Assembly (NCBI RefSeq): GCF_950097975.1
Contig: NZ_CATNHF010000031.1
Location: forward strand, 62,001 to 126,000
DNA length: 64,000 nt
From: Microbacterium sp. T2.11-28
GTDB lineage: Bacteria > Actinomycetota > Actinomycetes > Actinomycetales > Microbacteriaceae
Direction: 5' to 3'
In this document: positions 1 to 10,418 of the stretch, piece after piece
Layout of the letters: every line of letters starts with the position of its first letter
How positions within the stretch are numbered: position 1 is the stretch's first letter
Notes under the pieces: model-generated
What the model saw: the letters and a program-made list of their open reading frames with translations, nothing else
The model's database searches: none
What the model was told of the DNA's origin: nothing
Position numbers and translations under genes: made by a program

Positions 1-2
1 TC

Positions 3-902
3 TTCCTCGACGACATGGTCTCGGCGGGCATCATCACGTTCTCGCCGGCCAACACGTCGGCCGACTTCACGACCTGGGACGACAACGGCCTCTACTGGCG
101 CACCGCTCCCTCGGACGTGCTGCAGGGCGAGGTGCTCGGAAACCTGATCGCCGAGGACGGCCACGAGAACGTGGCGTCGATCTACCTGAACGACTCGTAC
201 GGCACGGGCCTGAACCAGTTCTTCAGCGAGGCGTTCGAGGGCGCCGGCGGCACGGTCGTCGAGTCGCAGGCGTTCAACGCCGGTGACACCTCGTTCGACG
301 CGCAGATCTCGGCCGTGATGGCCTCGAACCCCGACGCGATCGCCCTGATCACGTTCGACGAGGTCTACACGATCGCTCCCGCGCTGATCGCGGCCGGCTA
401 CCCGGCCGAGGACCTGTACTTCGTCGACGGCAACCTGAAGCAGTTCGGTGCCGACGAGAAGTGGCCCTCCGACGTCAGCCTCGAGGGCGCCAAGGGCACC
501 ACGCCCGCCGGTCCGTCGACCCCGGAGGACTTCCAGGCGCGCCTGGTGGAGTTCTGGAAGACGGCTCCGACCAGCGACGGCAGCGACCTGACCGACTTCT
601 CGTACGCCAACGAGTCGTACGACGCCGTCGTGCTCATCGCCCTGGCCGCGCTGAAGGCGAACTCGACCGACGCCGCCGACATCGCAGAGAACCTGCAGGC
701 GGTCTCCGGCGGCGGCGACGCAGCCGGTGAGAAGTGCACCACGTACGCCGACTGCGCCGACATCATCCTCGGTGGCGGCGAGGCGGACTACGACGGCTTC
801 TCCGGCCCGATCACCTTCGACGAGAACGGTGACCCGACCGAGGCGACCATCGGCATCTTCCAGTTCGACGACACCAACACCTTCACCCGCATCGACCTCT
901 GA
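3..902 (+). CDS. branched-chain amino acid ABC transporter substrate-binding protein (5' truncated)
   Basis: This is the C-terminal 299 residues of a periplasmic-binding-fold type I protein (LivK family); the start and the expected signal sequence lie before the window. The visible part opens with a segment containing SPANTS, as in LivK-type receptors, then continues with alternating strand/helix segments such as VASIYLNDSYGTG and DAIALITFDEV. It would bind a branched-chain amino acid or related solute outside the membrane and deliver it to LivHMGF. The four remaining importer genes lie convergently just downstream on the other strand, so receptor and translocator are transcribed separately. 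The frame is open from base 3 to a TGA at 900-902. The family is clear; the exact solute cannot be read from sequence. Confidence 0.93.
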   Translation, partial: FLDDMVSAGIITFSPANTSADFTTWDDNGLYWRTAPSDVLQGEVLGNLIAEDGHENVASIYLNDSYGTGLNQFFSEAFEGAGGTVVESQAFNAGDTSFDAQISAVMASNPDAIALITFDEVYTIAPALIAAGYPAEDLYFVDGNLKQFGADEKWPSDVSLEGAKGTTPAGPSTPEDFQARLVEFWKTAPTSDGSDLTDFSYANESYDAVVLIALAALKANSTDAADIAENLQAVSGGGDAAGEKCTTYADCADIILGGGEADYDGFSGPITFDENGDPTEATIGIFQFDDTNTFTRIDL

Positions 903-916
903 TCGACGCAGTGAGG

Positions 917-947
917 AAGGGCCCCGGAGCGATCCGGGGCCCTTTCG
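917..947 (+). terminator. intrinsic terminator after the substrate-binding protein gene
   Basis: A perfect 12-bp stem (917-928 with 933-944), a 4-base GCGA loop and a short T run, starting 15 bases after the stop codon. The stem is almost all G/C. The position and shape fit a rho-independent terminator. Confidence 0.85.
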
Positions 948-1060
948 CGTGCCCGGTGCGCCCGCGTGCCCGGTGCGCGTCCCGTGCGCCGTCCTCGCGG
1001 GCGCCGGCGGCCGGACGCGGCCGGCACGGGAGGCGCGACGAAGGCCGGTGGCAGGCACGA

Positions 1061-1098
1061 CGAAGGGGGCGGGATGCGGTGGCATCCCGCCCCCTTCG
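1061..1098. terminator. strong hairpin between convergent genes, probable terminator of livHMGF
   Basis: A perfect 17-bp inverted repeat (1061-1077 with 1082-1098) with a 4-base loop, lying between the convergent receptor gene and livF. It starts 28 bases beyond the livF stop. There is no long T run on either strand, as is common in high-GC actinobacteria. It probably ends the leftward liv transcript and may work in both directions. Confidence 0.75.
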
Positions 1099-1125
1099 TG
1101 GCGCCTCACGCGGTGCCGAGGGCGC

Positions 1126-1902
1126 TCAGTCGGTGCCGAGGGTGCCCAGGTACAGGCCGATGACCTTCGGGTCGTTCAGCAGCTCGCGGCCGGTGCCCTC
1201 GTACGCGTCGCGGCCCTGGTCCAGCACGTAGCCGCGGTCGCAGATCTGGAGGCAGCGCCGGGCGTTCTGTTCGACCATGATGGTCGTCACGCCCGCCTTG
1301 TTGATGTCGGAGACGCGGATGAAGGCGTCGTCCTGGCGGACCGGCGACAGTCCCGCGCTCGGCTCGTCGAGCAGCAGCACGGCGGGATCCATCATGAGCG
1401 CGCGGCTCATCGCGACCATCTGGCGCTCACCGCCCGACAGCGACCCGGCGCGCTGCTTGAGGCGCTTGCCGAGCTCCGCGAAGATGCCCGTGACGAACTC
1501 CAGCCGCTCGGCGTAGGCCTTGGGCCGCTGGAAGAGCCCCATCTGCAGGTTCTCCTCGATCGTGAGCGAGGGGAACACGTTGTTGGTCTGGGGCACGAAT
1601 CCGACCCCGCGCTGCACGAGACGGTCGGACTTCAGCCCGACCACGCTCTCGCCGTTGACGGTGATGTCGCCCTCGCGGACCTTCACCATGCCGAAGATCG
1701 CCTTCAGCAGCGTGGACTTCCCCGCCCCGTTCGGGCCGATGATCCCCACCAGCTCGCCCTTGCGGGCCGTCAGGTTGGCGCCGTTGATGATGTTGATGCC
1801 CGGGAGGTAGCCCGCATACAGATCGGTCACGTTCACGACGAGCTCGTCGCTCTTGACCGGGGCATCGACGACCTGGGTCGTCGGTGTGGACGCGTCGCTC
1901 AC
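1126..1902 (-). CDS. livF: branched-chain amino acid ABC transporter ATP-binding protein LivF
   Basis: This is one of the two cytoplasmic ATPases of the branched-chain amino acid importer, 258 residues from the chosen GTG. Walker A (GPNGAGKST), signature (LSGGERQ) and Walker B (VLLLDEPS) are all intact, and EENLQMGLF after the Q-loop region is typical of LivF. The GTG start at 1902 overlaps the TGA of livG (GTGA), giving translational coupling; the in-frame extension further upstream only reads through livG and was discarded. It is the last gene of livH-livM-livG-livF. Residues 1-20 form a short polar leader before the ABC domain. Confidence 0.95.
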   Translation of the reverse strand: MSDASTPTTQVVDAPVKSDELVVNVTDLYAGYLPGINIINGANLTARKGELVGIIGPNGAGKSTLLKAIFGMVKVREGDITVNGESVVGLKSDRLVQRGVGFVPQTNNVFPSLTIEENLQMGLFQRPKAYAERLEFVTGIFAELGKRLKQRAGSLSGGERQMVAMSRALMMDPAVLLLDEPSAGLSPVRQDDAFIRVSDINKAGVTTIMVEQNARRCLQICDRGYVLDQGRDAYEGTGRELLNDPKVIGLYLGTLGTD

Positions 1903-2927
1903 TTGTTCTCCTCCTCGGCCTCGGCGATCGCCGACTGCTCGACTTCCTTGATCTCCTCGAGGAGCTCCTGCGCCGACGCGTCGAGTTCGCCCTCGATGCG
2001 GCCGGTGACGACGCCGAGGTCGACGTCCTGGTGGCTGCCGAGGTAGGCGTCGATGACCGCCTGGTCCTCCATGACGGTGTCCGGCGGCCCCTCGGCCACG
2101 ACGCGCCCCTCCGCCATCACGACGACCCAGTCGGCGATGTGGCGGACCATGTGCATGTCGTGCTCGACGAACAGGACCGTCATGCCGAGGTCCTTGAGGT
2201 CGAGGATGTGGTCCAGCAGCGACTCGGTGAGCGCCGGGTTGACGCCGGCCATCGGCTCGTCGAGCATCACGAGGGTCGGGTCGCTCATGAGGGCGCGCGC
2301 CATCTCGAGGAGCTTGCGCTGACCGCCCGACAGCGACGCCGCGTAGTCGTCCTGCTTGGTGTCGAGCTTGAACCGGGCCAGCAGCTCCTTGGCCTTGGCT
2401 TCGATCTCGTCGTCCTGCGAGCGCCAGATGAAGGGGAGGATGCTGCGCCAGAGGCTCTCGCCCTTCTGGCCGGTCGCGCCGAGCTTCATGTTCTCGAGGA
2501 CCGTCAGGAGCGACAGGGCCTTGGTGAGCTGAAAGGTGCGCACCTGGCCCATCCGCGCCACCTTGAACGACGGGATGCCCGACAGGTTGGTGCCGTCGAA
2601 CGACCACTGTCCGCTGTTGGGCTTATCGAACCCGCAGATCAGGTTGAACAGCGTCGTCTTGCCGGCGCCGTTGGGGCCGATGAGCGCGGTGATCGCGCCG
2701 CGGGGGATCTCGAGGTGCTCGACGTCGACCGCGGTGAGACCGCCGAAGCGGCGGGTCACGCCGTCGATGATGACGATCGGGTCGGTCTTGGCGACGCCCG
2801 GCACCGGAGCGCCGGTGGCCAGCCCGCCGGTCTTCGGGCGGCGGATGCTGCCGGTGGTCACGGGCACCGCGCCGGTGTCGCCGGGAGCGGGACTCGGAGT
2901 GCTGCTGCCTGCTTCGTTACTTGACAA
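1899..2927 (-). CDS. livG: branched-chain amino acid ABC transporter ATP-binding protein LivG
   Basis: The second ATPase of the importer, 342 residues. Walker A (GPNGAGKTT), the LivG-type signature LSGGQRK, Walker B (LVMLDEP) and the switch histidine in FVEHDMHMV are present. It is longer than a usual LivG (about 255): there is a roughly 50-residue Pro/Ser/Thr-rich N-terminal tail before the domain, and a C-terminal Glu/Ala-rich helix ending EEENK. The chosen start is TTG at 2927, 11 bases after AGGGAG and overlapping the end of livM by 11 bases. A later GTG in the low-complexity leader is possible, so the first 20-30 residues are uncertain. Confidence 0.92.
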   Translation of the reverse strand: MSSNEAGSSTPSPAPGDTGAVPVTTGSIRRPKTGGLATGAPVPGVAKTDPIVIIDGVTRRFGGLTAVDVEHLEIPRGAITALIGPNGAGKTTLFNLICGFDKPNSGQWSFDGTNLSGIPSFKVARMGQVRTFQLTKALSLLTVLENMKLGATGQKGESLWRSILPFIWRSQDDEIEAKAKELLARFKLDTKQDDYAASLSGGQRKLLEMARALMSDPTLVMLDEPMAGVNPALTESLLDHILDLKDLGMTVLFVEHDMHMVRHIADWVVVMAEGRVVAEGPPDTVMEDQAVIDAYLGSHQDVDLGVVTGRIEGELDASAQELLEEIKEVEQSAIAEAEEENK

Positions 2928-3894
2928 AGGTCAGCTCCCTCTTGTTGCCGAAGATGCCCTGCGGGCGGAAGATCACGATCAGCATCAGGGCGACACCGAC
3001 CAGGACGTAGCGGAGGTTGGCCGCCTGGATCGAGGAGATCGGCAGCACCCCCTGGGAGGCGAGCGCCGGCAGGACCGCGTCGAGGAAGGCCATCAGCACC
3101 CAGAAGATGACCGCGCCGACGACGGGACCGAACACGGTCGCCGCGCCGCCGAGCAGCAGGATCGTCCAGATGAAGAACGTGAGCGAGGTCTGGTAGACCG
3201 ACGGCACCACGGCCGAGGGCAGCGAGAGCACGACGCCGCCGAGGGCGCCGAACACACCGCCGATGACGAGCGCCTGCATCTTGTAGGCGAAGACGTTCTT
3301 GCCGAGCGAGCGCACGGCATCCTCGTCCTCGCGGATGCCCTTGAGGACGCGCCCCCACGGGCTGCGCATGAGCGCCCACACCAGGTACACCGCGATGGCC
3401 AGCAGGATGATGCCGAACACGCGGACCCACAGCTGGTCGGCGGTGTAGACCCACGGGCCGAACCCGTAGGTGCCCTCCGGGAACGGGTTGGCCCCGCGGA
3501 ACCCGGCGTGGTACCCGCCCAGGCCGTCGGCGGAGTTGGTCCACTCGTCGAACACCTGGGTGGTGAACAGGAGGCGCACGATCTCGGCCGCGGCGATCGT
3601 CACGATGGCGAGGTAGTCCGCGCGCAGTCGCAGCGTCGGGATGCCGAGGATCACCGCGAAGATCGCGGCGCCCACCATACCGATGAGGATGCCCACCCAC
3701 CAGGGGAGGCCGAAGCTCAGGATCGAGATGGCGTAGCCGTACGCGCCGATGGCCATGAAGCCGGCGACACCGAAGTTGAGGAGTCCCGCGTACCCGAAGT
3801 GCACGGCGAGTCCGACCGCCGCCAGGGCGTACGCGATCGTGACGGGGCTGAGGATATAGCCCAGGCTGAGGTTGATGATCTGCCCGAAGTCCAC
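2917..3894 (-). CDS. livM: branched-chain amino acid ABC transporter permease LivM
   Basis: Inner-membrane permease of 325 residues with about nine hydrophobic segments. Landmarks of the LivM family are GLAVHFGYAGLLNFG near the N-terminus, the helical-loop stretch WGRVLKGIREDEDA that contacts an ATPase, and the C-terminal IFRPQGIFG. The GTG start at 3894 follows the livH stop by two bases; a GGAAAGG ribosome site lies inside the end of livH. It pairs with LivH as the heterodimeric translocation pore. Nothing is missing or truncated. Confidence 0.95.
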   Translation of the reverse strand: MDFGQIINLSLGYILSPVTIAYALAAVGLAVHFGYAGLLNFGVAGFMAIGAYGYAISILSFGLPWWVGILIGMVGAAIFAVILGIPTLRLRADYLAIVTIAAAEIVRLLFTTQVFDEWTNSADGLGGYHAGFRGANPFPEGTYGFGPWVYTADQLWVRVFGIILLAIAVYLVWALMRSPWGRVLKGIREDEDAVRSLGKNVFAYKMQALVIGGVFGALGGVVLSLPSAVVPSVYQTSLTFFIWTILLLGGAATVFGPVVGAVIFWVLMAFLDAVLPALASQGVLPISSIQAANLRYVLVGVALMLIVIFRPQGIFGNKRELTFVK

Positions 3895-3896
3895 GG

Positions 3897-5267
3897 TTAT
3901 CCGAGCCTTTCCTTGCGCCCCAGGATGCCCTGCGGTCTCACGAGCAGAATCACGATCAGGATCGCCAGCGCGCCCACGTACTTGAGGTCCGGCGGCAGCC
4001 ACAGCGTCGAGATCTCGACGAGGAGGCCCACGATGATCGAGCCGATCAGGGCCCCGAAGGCGGTGCCGAGACCGCCGAGGGTGACCGCGGCGAAGATGAG
4101 CAGCAGGACGTGCATGCCCATGTCCCACTTCACACCGGGGCGGAAGTACGCCCACAGCACGCCGGCGACGCTCGCGAGCGCCGTGGCGAGCATCCAGACG
4201 ATCCGGATGACGCGGTCGACGTTGATACCTGACGCGGCGGCCAGGCCGGGGTTGTCGGAGATCGCGCGGGTGGCCTTGCCGATGCGGGTGCGCAGCAGCC
4301 AGAACGCGACGGCGACCAGGAGCACGACGCTGATGGCCATCGACCACATGTCGATGACCGACAGGGCGATGGGGCCGAAGAGCGGGATCTTGGGGGAGCC
4401 GGCACCGGGGAGCTGGTAGGTCGCGCCGCCGATGATGAGGTTGAAGAAGTAGCGCGCCGCCAGCGACAGGCCGATGCTGACGATCATGAGCTGCACGAGC
4501 CCGAGGCCCTTGCGTCGCAGCGGCTTCCACAGGCCCGCGTCCATCACCCACCCGAGCGCGACGCCGGCGATCACCACGATCGGGATCACCAGGTACATGG
4601 GCAGCGCGCTGGCACCTGTGCCCAGCGCCAGCGCCACGATCGCGCCGAAGGTGAGCATCTCGCCGTGAGCGAAGTTGGTGAGCCCCGTCGTGCCGAAGAT
4701 GAGCGAGACGCCGACGGCGGCCAGGGCCAGCAGGAGGCCGAAGTTGAGGCCGTTGACGAAGCGCTCGAAGAACTGGTCGGCGAAGGAGGTGGTGATCCGC
4801 TCGCCCTCGCCCAGGAAGAGGTTGAGGATCTTCGACCCCGTGAGACCGAACTCCACCTCGAACGACGCCGTCGTGCCGCTGATGGGCTGCGTGCCCTCGG
4901 GCAGCTGCGCGGCGTCGACGATGACGCCCTCCGGCAGGGTCGTCTCATCGACGGTGAGGGTGAAGGTGTCCTTCTCGGGCACGTAGATGCGCCAGCGCCC
5001 CTCGGCGTCGGTGATGGTGGACGCCTCGAAGCCGTTGCCCTCGATCGACATCACGACGTCGCCGACCGGCTCGTCGTCGAACTTGATCACACCGGCGAAG
5101 TAGAACGGCGTCTTCTCCTGGTCGCCGCCGGGCGTGTCGGGGGCGGATGTCGCGGCGAACGCGGCCCCCGGACTGCTCAGCAACAGGAGTGCGGCCGCCA
5201 GCACGGCGCCCAGGGTCAAGACGAGCCATCTCACAGGATGGCCCGCTCTCACGGTCGTGGGACTCAA
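3897..5267 (-). CDS. livH: branched-chain amino acid ABC transporter permease LivH with an exported N-terminal domain
   Basis: The C-terminal 290 residues (from about 165) are a full LivH permease: SLIFGTTGLTNFAHGEM, RTRIGKATRAISDNPGLA and the closing LVRPQGILG. Ahead of them sits an extra 160 residues: a signal-peptide-like stretch (VRWLVLTLG, a hydrophobic run, then AFA at about 36-38) and a beta-rich segment (about 55-145) with the pattern of a carboxypeptidase-regulatory/CnaB-like sandwich (GDVVMSIEGNGFEASTITDAEG). Start: TTG at 5267, five bases after GGAGG; a GTG 34 codons or less further in is a weaker alternative. It is the first gene of the operon. The extension should lie outside the membrane, next to the pore; its role is not known to me. 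Confidence 0.9.
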   Translation of the reverse strand: MSPTTVRAGHPVRWLVLTLGAVLAAALLLLSSPGAAFAATSAPDTPGGDQEKTPFYFAGVIKFDDEPVGDVVMSIEGNGFEASTITDAEGRWRIYVPEKDTFTLTVDETTLPEGVIVDAAQLPEGTQPISGTTASFEVEFGLTGSKILNLFLGEGERITTSFADQFFERFVNGLNFGLLLALAAVGVSLIFGTTGLTNFAHGEMLTFGAIVALALGTGASALPMYLVIPIVVIAGVALGWVMDAGLWKPLRRKGLGLVQLMIVSIGLSLAARYFFNLIIGGATYQLPGAGSPKIPLFGPIALSVIDMWSMAISVVLLVAVAFWLLRTRIGKATRAISDNPGLAAASGINVDRVIRIVWMLATALASVAGVLWAYFRPGVKWDMGMHVLLLIFAAVTLGGLGTAFGALIGSIIVGLLVEISTLWLPPDLKYVGALAILIVILLVRPQGILGRKERLG

Positions 5268-5333
5268 CAGATCCTCCAGTCCGGGCGCACCTCGGGCGGT
5301 GCGGTCGCATCGGCATTGATCAACGACGGTACG

Positions 5334-5339
5334 AGCGTA
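5334..5339 (-). promoter_or_regulatory. candidate -10 element of the livHMGF operon
   Basis: TACGCT on the minus strand, about 67 bases ahead of the livH start and matching the TAnnnT hexamers of other genes here. No convincing -35 is visible. The divergent guaB promoter lies about 100 bases away. Confidence 0.4.
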
Positions 5340-5423
5340 ATGTGTCGGTTCTGTTTCGCCTACCGCACGATCTGTTCCGCCACCCCGGAAAGGGGGTGAC
5401 CGCGCGGGCTCCACCGGAATTAA

Positions 5424-7016
<1,593 letters not shown>

Positions 7017-7051
7017 GGCGCGCGTTCGGCGCAATCCCAGGCGCCGAGCCA

Positions 7052-7057
7052 TACAAT
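7052..7057 (+). promoter_or_regulatory. -10 element placed for a leaderless transcript
   Basis: TACAAT, with eight bases between it and the GTG of the acyltransferase gene. Transcription should begin at or within two bases of the start codon. The weak inverted repeat just before it may end the guaB transcript. Confidence 0.6.
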
Positions 7058-7065
7058 CGACACCC

Positions 7066-9237
7066 GTGACTGACGCCGCCCTCGCGACGCCCGGGACCAC
7101 CGTCCCCGGGGGGCTCCGTCGACGCTCCGCGCGACGCGGGCCGCAGCGATTCCGTGCGGACATCCAGGCGCTGCGTGCGATCGCCGTGCTCCTCGTCGTC
7201 GTCTATCACCTCCGTCCGAACCGCCTTCCCGGCGGTTACATCGGCGTCGACGTCTTCTTCGTCATCTCCGGATTCCTCATCACGAGCCATCTGGTCCGCG
7301 ACGCGGCGCGCACCGGCCGGGTGCGGCTGGGGGCCTTCTGGGCCGCCCGCGCGCGCCGCATCCTGCCGGCCAGCCTGGTCGCGATCGGCGCGACCGTCGC
7401 GGTGACCTCCTGGTTCGCGCCCGTCACCGCCTTCGCCGACCTCGCCAAGCAGGCTCTCGCCTCGATCTTCTACGTGGAGAACTGGGTGCTCGCCGGCGAC
7501 GCCGTCGACTACTCCGCCGCGGAGAACGACGCGACCCCGTTCCAGCACTTCTGGTCGTTGTCGGTCGAGGAGCAGTTCTATCTCTTCTGGCCGCTCATCG
7601 TCTTCGCTGCGCTGTGGATCGTAGCCCGTCGGAAGGGCGCTGCGGACGGGCACGACGGGCGGCGTCTGCGGCTGGTGCTGCTCGTGATGTTCGGTGCGGT
7701 CGTCCTGGCCTCCTTCGCCTACTCGGTCTACGCCGTGTCGCAGGGGCAGGTCGACGCCTACTTCGTGACGACCACCCGGGTCTGGGAGCTGGGAGCGGGA
7801 GGCCTGCTGGCGGTCATCGGGGTGAGGCGGCTCCCACGCGGGGTGCGCGCGCTCCTCGTCTACGCCGGACTGGCGGCGATCGCCGTCTCCGCGTTCACGC
7901 TCACGAGCGAGTCCCCGTTCCCCGGCCTGGCCGCCCTCCCCGTCATCCTCGGGACGGTGGCGGTGATCGTCGGTGGCACCGCCGGGCAGGACGCCCCCGC
8001 GCCGGTCCCGCCGTCGTGGGATCGCTGGGATCCCTGGACCCGCGCGTCGCGACTGCGGGCCGTGCAGTGGATCGGTGACCGCTCCTACTCGCTGTACCTG
8101 TGGCACTTCCCCGTCATCATCATCTGGACGATGATGGCGGACCGCACCGTGGACCACCTCGACATCATCGCGATGTCGGTCGTCTCTGTGGTGCTCGCCC
8201 ACTTCAGCTACGAGTTCATCGAGCAGCCGGTTCGCCGCGCCTCGTACTTCAGCTCCTCGACACCGCGGACCCTGATCGCGGGTCTGGTCGCGATGGTCCT
8301 CGTGGCCGGGACGACCTTCGCGTACCCCGTCATGACGGCGCGTGCGGCGGGCGGCGGCGACTGGGATGCGCTGGCGCAGCAGGCGAGCGCGCTGCCGCGG
8401 ACGGGCGCTGCGGCGGTGCTGCGCGCGGGTGATGTTCCGACGTTCACGACCGCCGACGCCGCCGTGACCCCCAGCCCGCTCCTCGCCGGGAGCGACCGCA
8501 ATGCGATCTTCAGCGACGCGGAGTGCGTCGCCGGGCAGCGCGACGCGGTCACCCCGGAATGCACCGCCGGGGATCCGTCCGCCGACCCGTCGGTCGTGCT
8601 CGTGGGCGACTCGCACGCACGCATGTACTCGACGGCGCTGGCCGAGCTGGCCGAGCGCGATGACTGGCATCTGCGCACCTATCTGCACAACGCCTGCCCC
8701 TTCAACCCGGTTCCGCGGGAGATCGAGGTGCAGAAGGAGTCGGTGTGCACCGCCCCGAACGAGGTGGTGATGGATGAGCTCCTCGCCTCGCGCCCCGACC
8801 TCGTCGTCACGACGTGGTCCTCGTCTGCGGCGATGGTCGACGACGGCGCTGAGGGGGCGCCCGGTGCTGCGGGCTTCGCGGAGTACTGGAACCGCCTCGA
8901 GGACGCCGGCATCCAGGTGCTCGTGATCCGCGACACCCCCCGCATGAGCGTGGACGTCCCGGACTGCGTGGCGCAGAACTACGACGACCCCGACGAGTGC
9001 GCCGTCCCGCGTGAGAAGGGCCTGCGAGGGGAAGCGGTGTTCGCCGATGCGACCCGCATGGCTCCGCGTGCCAGCGTCGCCGATTTCACCGATCGTCTGT
9101 GCACGGCGGAGGTCTGCAAGGCCGTGGTCGGCAACGTGGTCGCCTTCACCGACCGTCACCACCTGAGCGACACGTTCGTGCGGACCCTGAAGCCGGAACT
9201 CGCTGCGGCGCTGACGTCCGCCCTGGCCGCCGGGTGA
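7066..9237 (+). CDS. acyltransferase with C-terminal SGNH domain (OafA/YrhL type)
   Basis: A 723-residue integral-membrane O-acyltransferase. The acyltransferase-3 domain (about 28-400) starts with DIQALRAIAVLLVVVYHL and GGYIGVDVFFVISGFLI, carries the conserved histidine in VVYHL, and has about ten membrane segments plus the motif LWHFPVIIIW. A C-terminal SGNH-type domain follows, with VVLVGDSHARMY near residue 515 and the closing acid/histidine pair in DRHHLS near 695. Such proteins transfer acetyl or similar groups to cell-surface polysaccharide, teichoic acid or peptidoglycan. The GTG start fits the -10 placed directly ahead of it. There is no polysaccharide cluster next to it, so the acceptor cannot be inferred. 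Confidence 0.92.
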   Translation: MTDAALATPGTTVPGGLRRRSARRGPQRFRADIQALRAIAVLLVVVYHLRPNRLPGGYIGVDVFFVISGFLITSHLVRDAARTGRVRLGAFWAARARRILPASLVAIGATVAVTSWFAPVTAFADLAKQALASIFYVENWVLAGDAVDYSAAENDATPFQHFWSLSVEEQFYLFWPLIVFAALWIVARRKGAADGHDGRRLRLVLLVMFGAVVLASFAYSVYAVSQGQVDAYFVTTTRVWELGAGGLLAVIGVRRLPRGVRALLVYAGLAAIAVSAFTLTSESPFPGLAALPVILGTVAVIVGGTAGQDAPAPVPPSWDRWDPWTRASRLRAVQWIGDRSYSLYLWHFPVIIIWTMMADRTVDHLDIIAMSVVSVVLAHFSYEFIEQPVRRASYFSSSTPRTLIAGLVAMVLVAGTTFAYPVMTARAAGGGDWDALAQQASALPRTGAAAVLRAGDVPTFTTADAAVTPSPLLAGSDRNAIFSDAECVAGQRDAVTPECTAGDPSADPSVVLVGDSHARMYSTALAELAERDDWHLRTYLHNACPFNPVPREIEVQKESVCTAPNEVVMDELLASRPDLVVTTWSSSAAMVDDGAEGAPGAAGFAEYWNRLEDAGIQVLVIRDTPRMSVDVPDCVAQNYDDPDECAVPREKGLRGEAVFADATRMAPRASVADFTDRLCTAEVCKAVVGNVVAFTDRHHLSDTFVRTLKPELAAALTSALAAG

Positions 9238-9249
9238 CGTCGCCCCCGG

Positions 9250-10356
9250 TCAGCGCAGCCGGAACGCCGGTGCCGCGCGGGCAGCGGGATCGATGACCAG
9301 GTCGGCCAGCACCGCTCCGATGCCCGGGGCGAACTTGAAACCCTGACCGGAGAAGCCCGCTCCGAAGACGATGCCCCCGCGCCGGTCCAGGACGAAGGAC
9401 TCGTCGTCGGTCGACGTGTAGGTGCAGCTGATCGGCGCCGCCGAGTGCGGGTCGAGGCCGGGAAACCACGCGCGGACGTACTCGCGCAACTCTGCCTGGC
9501 GGGTGGCGGCGAACGGTCGGGCGTCGGGATCGACCTCGTCGCCGACGCCGTGGAAGCCGACTTTCACGCCCTCGCCCGGTGTGGGCATGCCGTAGACGTT
9601 CGCCGGCCACGACCCGGGAGCGACGAAGTGGTTGAACGACGGCCACGACGACGCCCGGTCACGGGGCGCGAAGTGGGCGGGGCTCTCCTCGGTCACGCGC
9701 AGCCGGGGGAGCGCTTCGCCGAGGATGCCTCCCAGCAGCGGAGTCGTCCAGGCGCCGACTGTCATCACGGCCGCGTCCGCGATGAGGTCGCCCGCGGGCG
9801 TGCGCACCGTCACCGTGCCGTCCGCGTCGGACACCGCGGAGACGGGAGTGCTCCAGCGCACCTCGCCACCACCGGCGAGGATGCGCCGCTCCAGTTCTCG
9901 CATCGCCGCGGCCGCGCGGGCGACGCCGGCGTCCGGCGAGTACAGTGCGTCGCCGTCGAACCGCATGCCGGGCCAGCGTCGATGCGCCTCGCGCGGGCTC
10001 AGCATCTGGGCGGGCAGCCCGCGTTCCCGCAGTCGGTCGGCGACGGCGGTGAGTCCCACGCCGGCAGCGCTCCCCAGCGCCGTTCCCAACCCGTGCGACA
10101 CCAGCCCGTGCAGCCGGAGGAGGGGCTCGCCCTCGACCTCGCCGAGCGCGTCCCAGCCGTCGCGGGCGCGGACCAGCAGGTCGAGGTAGTGCTCCTCGGC
10201 GTAGGCATTGTTGAAGTTGCGCGTCGCGCCGTGGGAGGCGCCGCGGGTGTGTCCGCGGGCGAAGCGCTCCAGCACGATCGGGCGCTCGCCGCGCCGGGTC
10301 AGCTCCCAGGCGGTCGCGAGCCCCATGACTCCGCCGCCCACCACGATGATCCGCAT
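9250..10356 (-). CDS. FAD-dependent oxidoreductase, monomeric sarcosine oxidase / N-methyltryptophan oxidase type
   Basis: A 368-residue DAO-family flavoenzyme that would oxidise a secondary amine or N-methyl amino acid to an imine, making peroxide. The N-terminal Rossmann motif is MRIIVVGGGVMGLA. A C-terminal segment containing SCTYTSTDDESFVLD aligns with the CMYTNTPDEHFI region of monomeric sarcosine oxidase, where cysteine binds FAD covalently, so covalent flavin is likely. GFSGQGFKFAP near the end is also typical. The ATG at 10356 is preferred because AGAGGA lies seven bases upstream; a GTG two codons earlier overlaps that site. It converges with the acyltransferase gene, with only 12 bases between. 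The substrate is not determined. Confidence 0.9.
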   Translation of the reverse strand: MRIIVVGGGVMGLATAWELTRRGERPIVLERFARGHTRGASHGATRNFNNAYAEEHYLDLLVRARDGWDALGEVEGEPLLRLHGLVSHGLGTALGSAAGVGLTAVADRLRERGLPAQMLSPREAHRRWPGMRFDGDALYSPDAGVARAAAAMRELERRILAGGGEVRWSTPVSAVSDADGTVTVRTPAGDLIADAAVMTVGAWTTPLLGGILGEALPRLRVTEESPAHFAPRDRASSWPSFNHFVAPGSWPANVYGMPTPGEGVKVGFHGVGDEVDPDARPFAATRQAELREYVRAWFPGLDPHSAAPISCTYTSTDDESFVLDRRGGIVFGAGFSGQGFKFAPGIGAVLADLVIDPAARAAPAFRLR

Positions 10357-10406
10357 GCGCACATCCTCTCGCGCCGGAGCCAGGCTCTCGCGCCGGAGCG
10401 GCCCGG

Positions 10407-10412
10407 TAGGCT
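10407..10412 (+). promoter_or_regulatory. -10 element placed for a leaderless transcript (guaB3 operon)
   Basis: TAGGCT with exactly six bases before the GTG at 10419. It probably drives guaB3 and the overlapping SURF1 gene. Confidence 0.6.
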
Positions 10413-10418
10413 GGGGGT

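Noticed and set aside
7022..7050. Weak hairpin after guaB as a terminator
   Set aside because: Only six or seven pairs, no T run, and it merges with the promoter of the next gene, so I did not list it as a feature.
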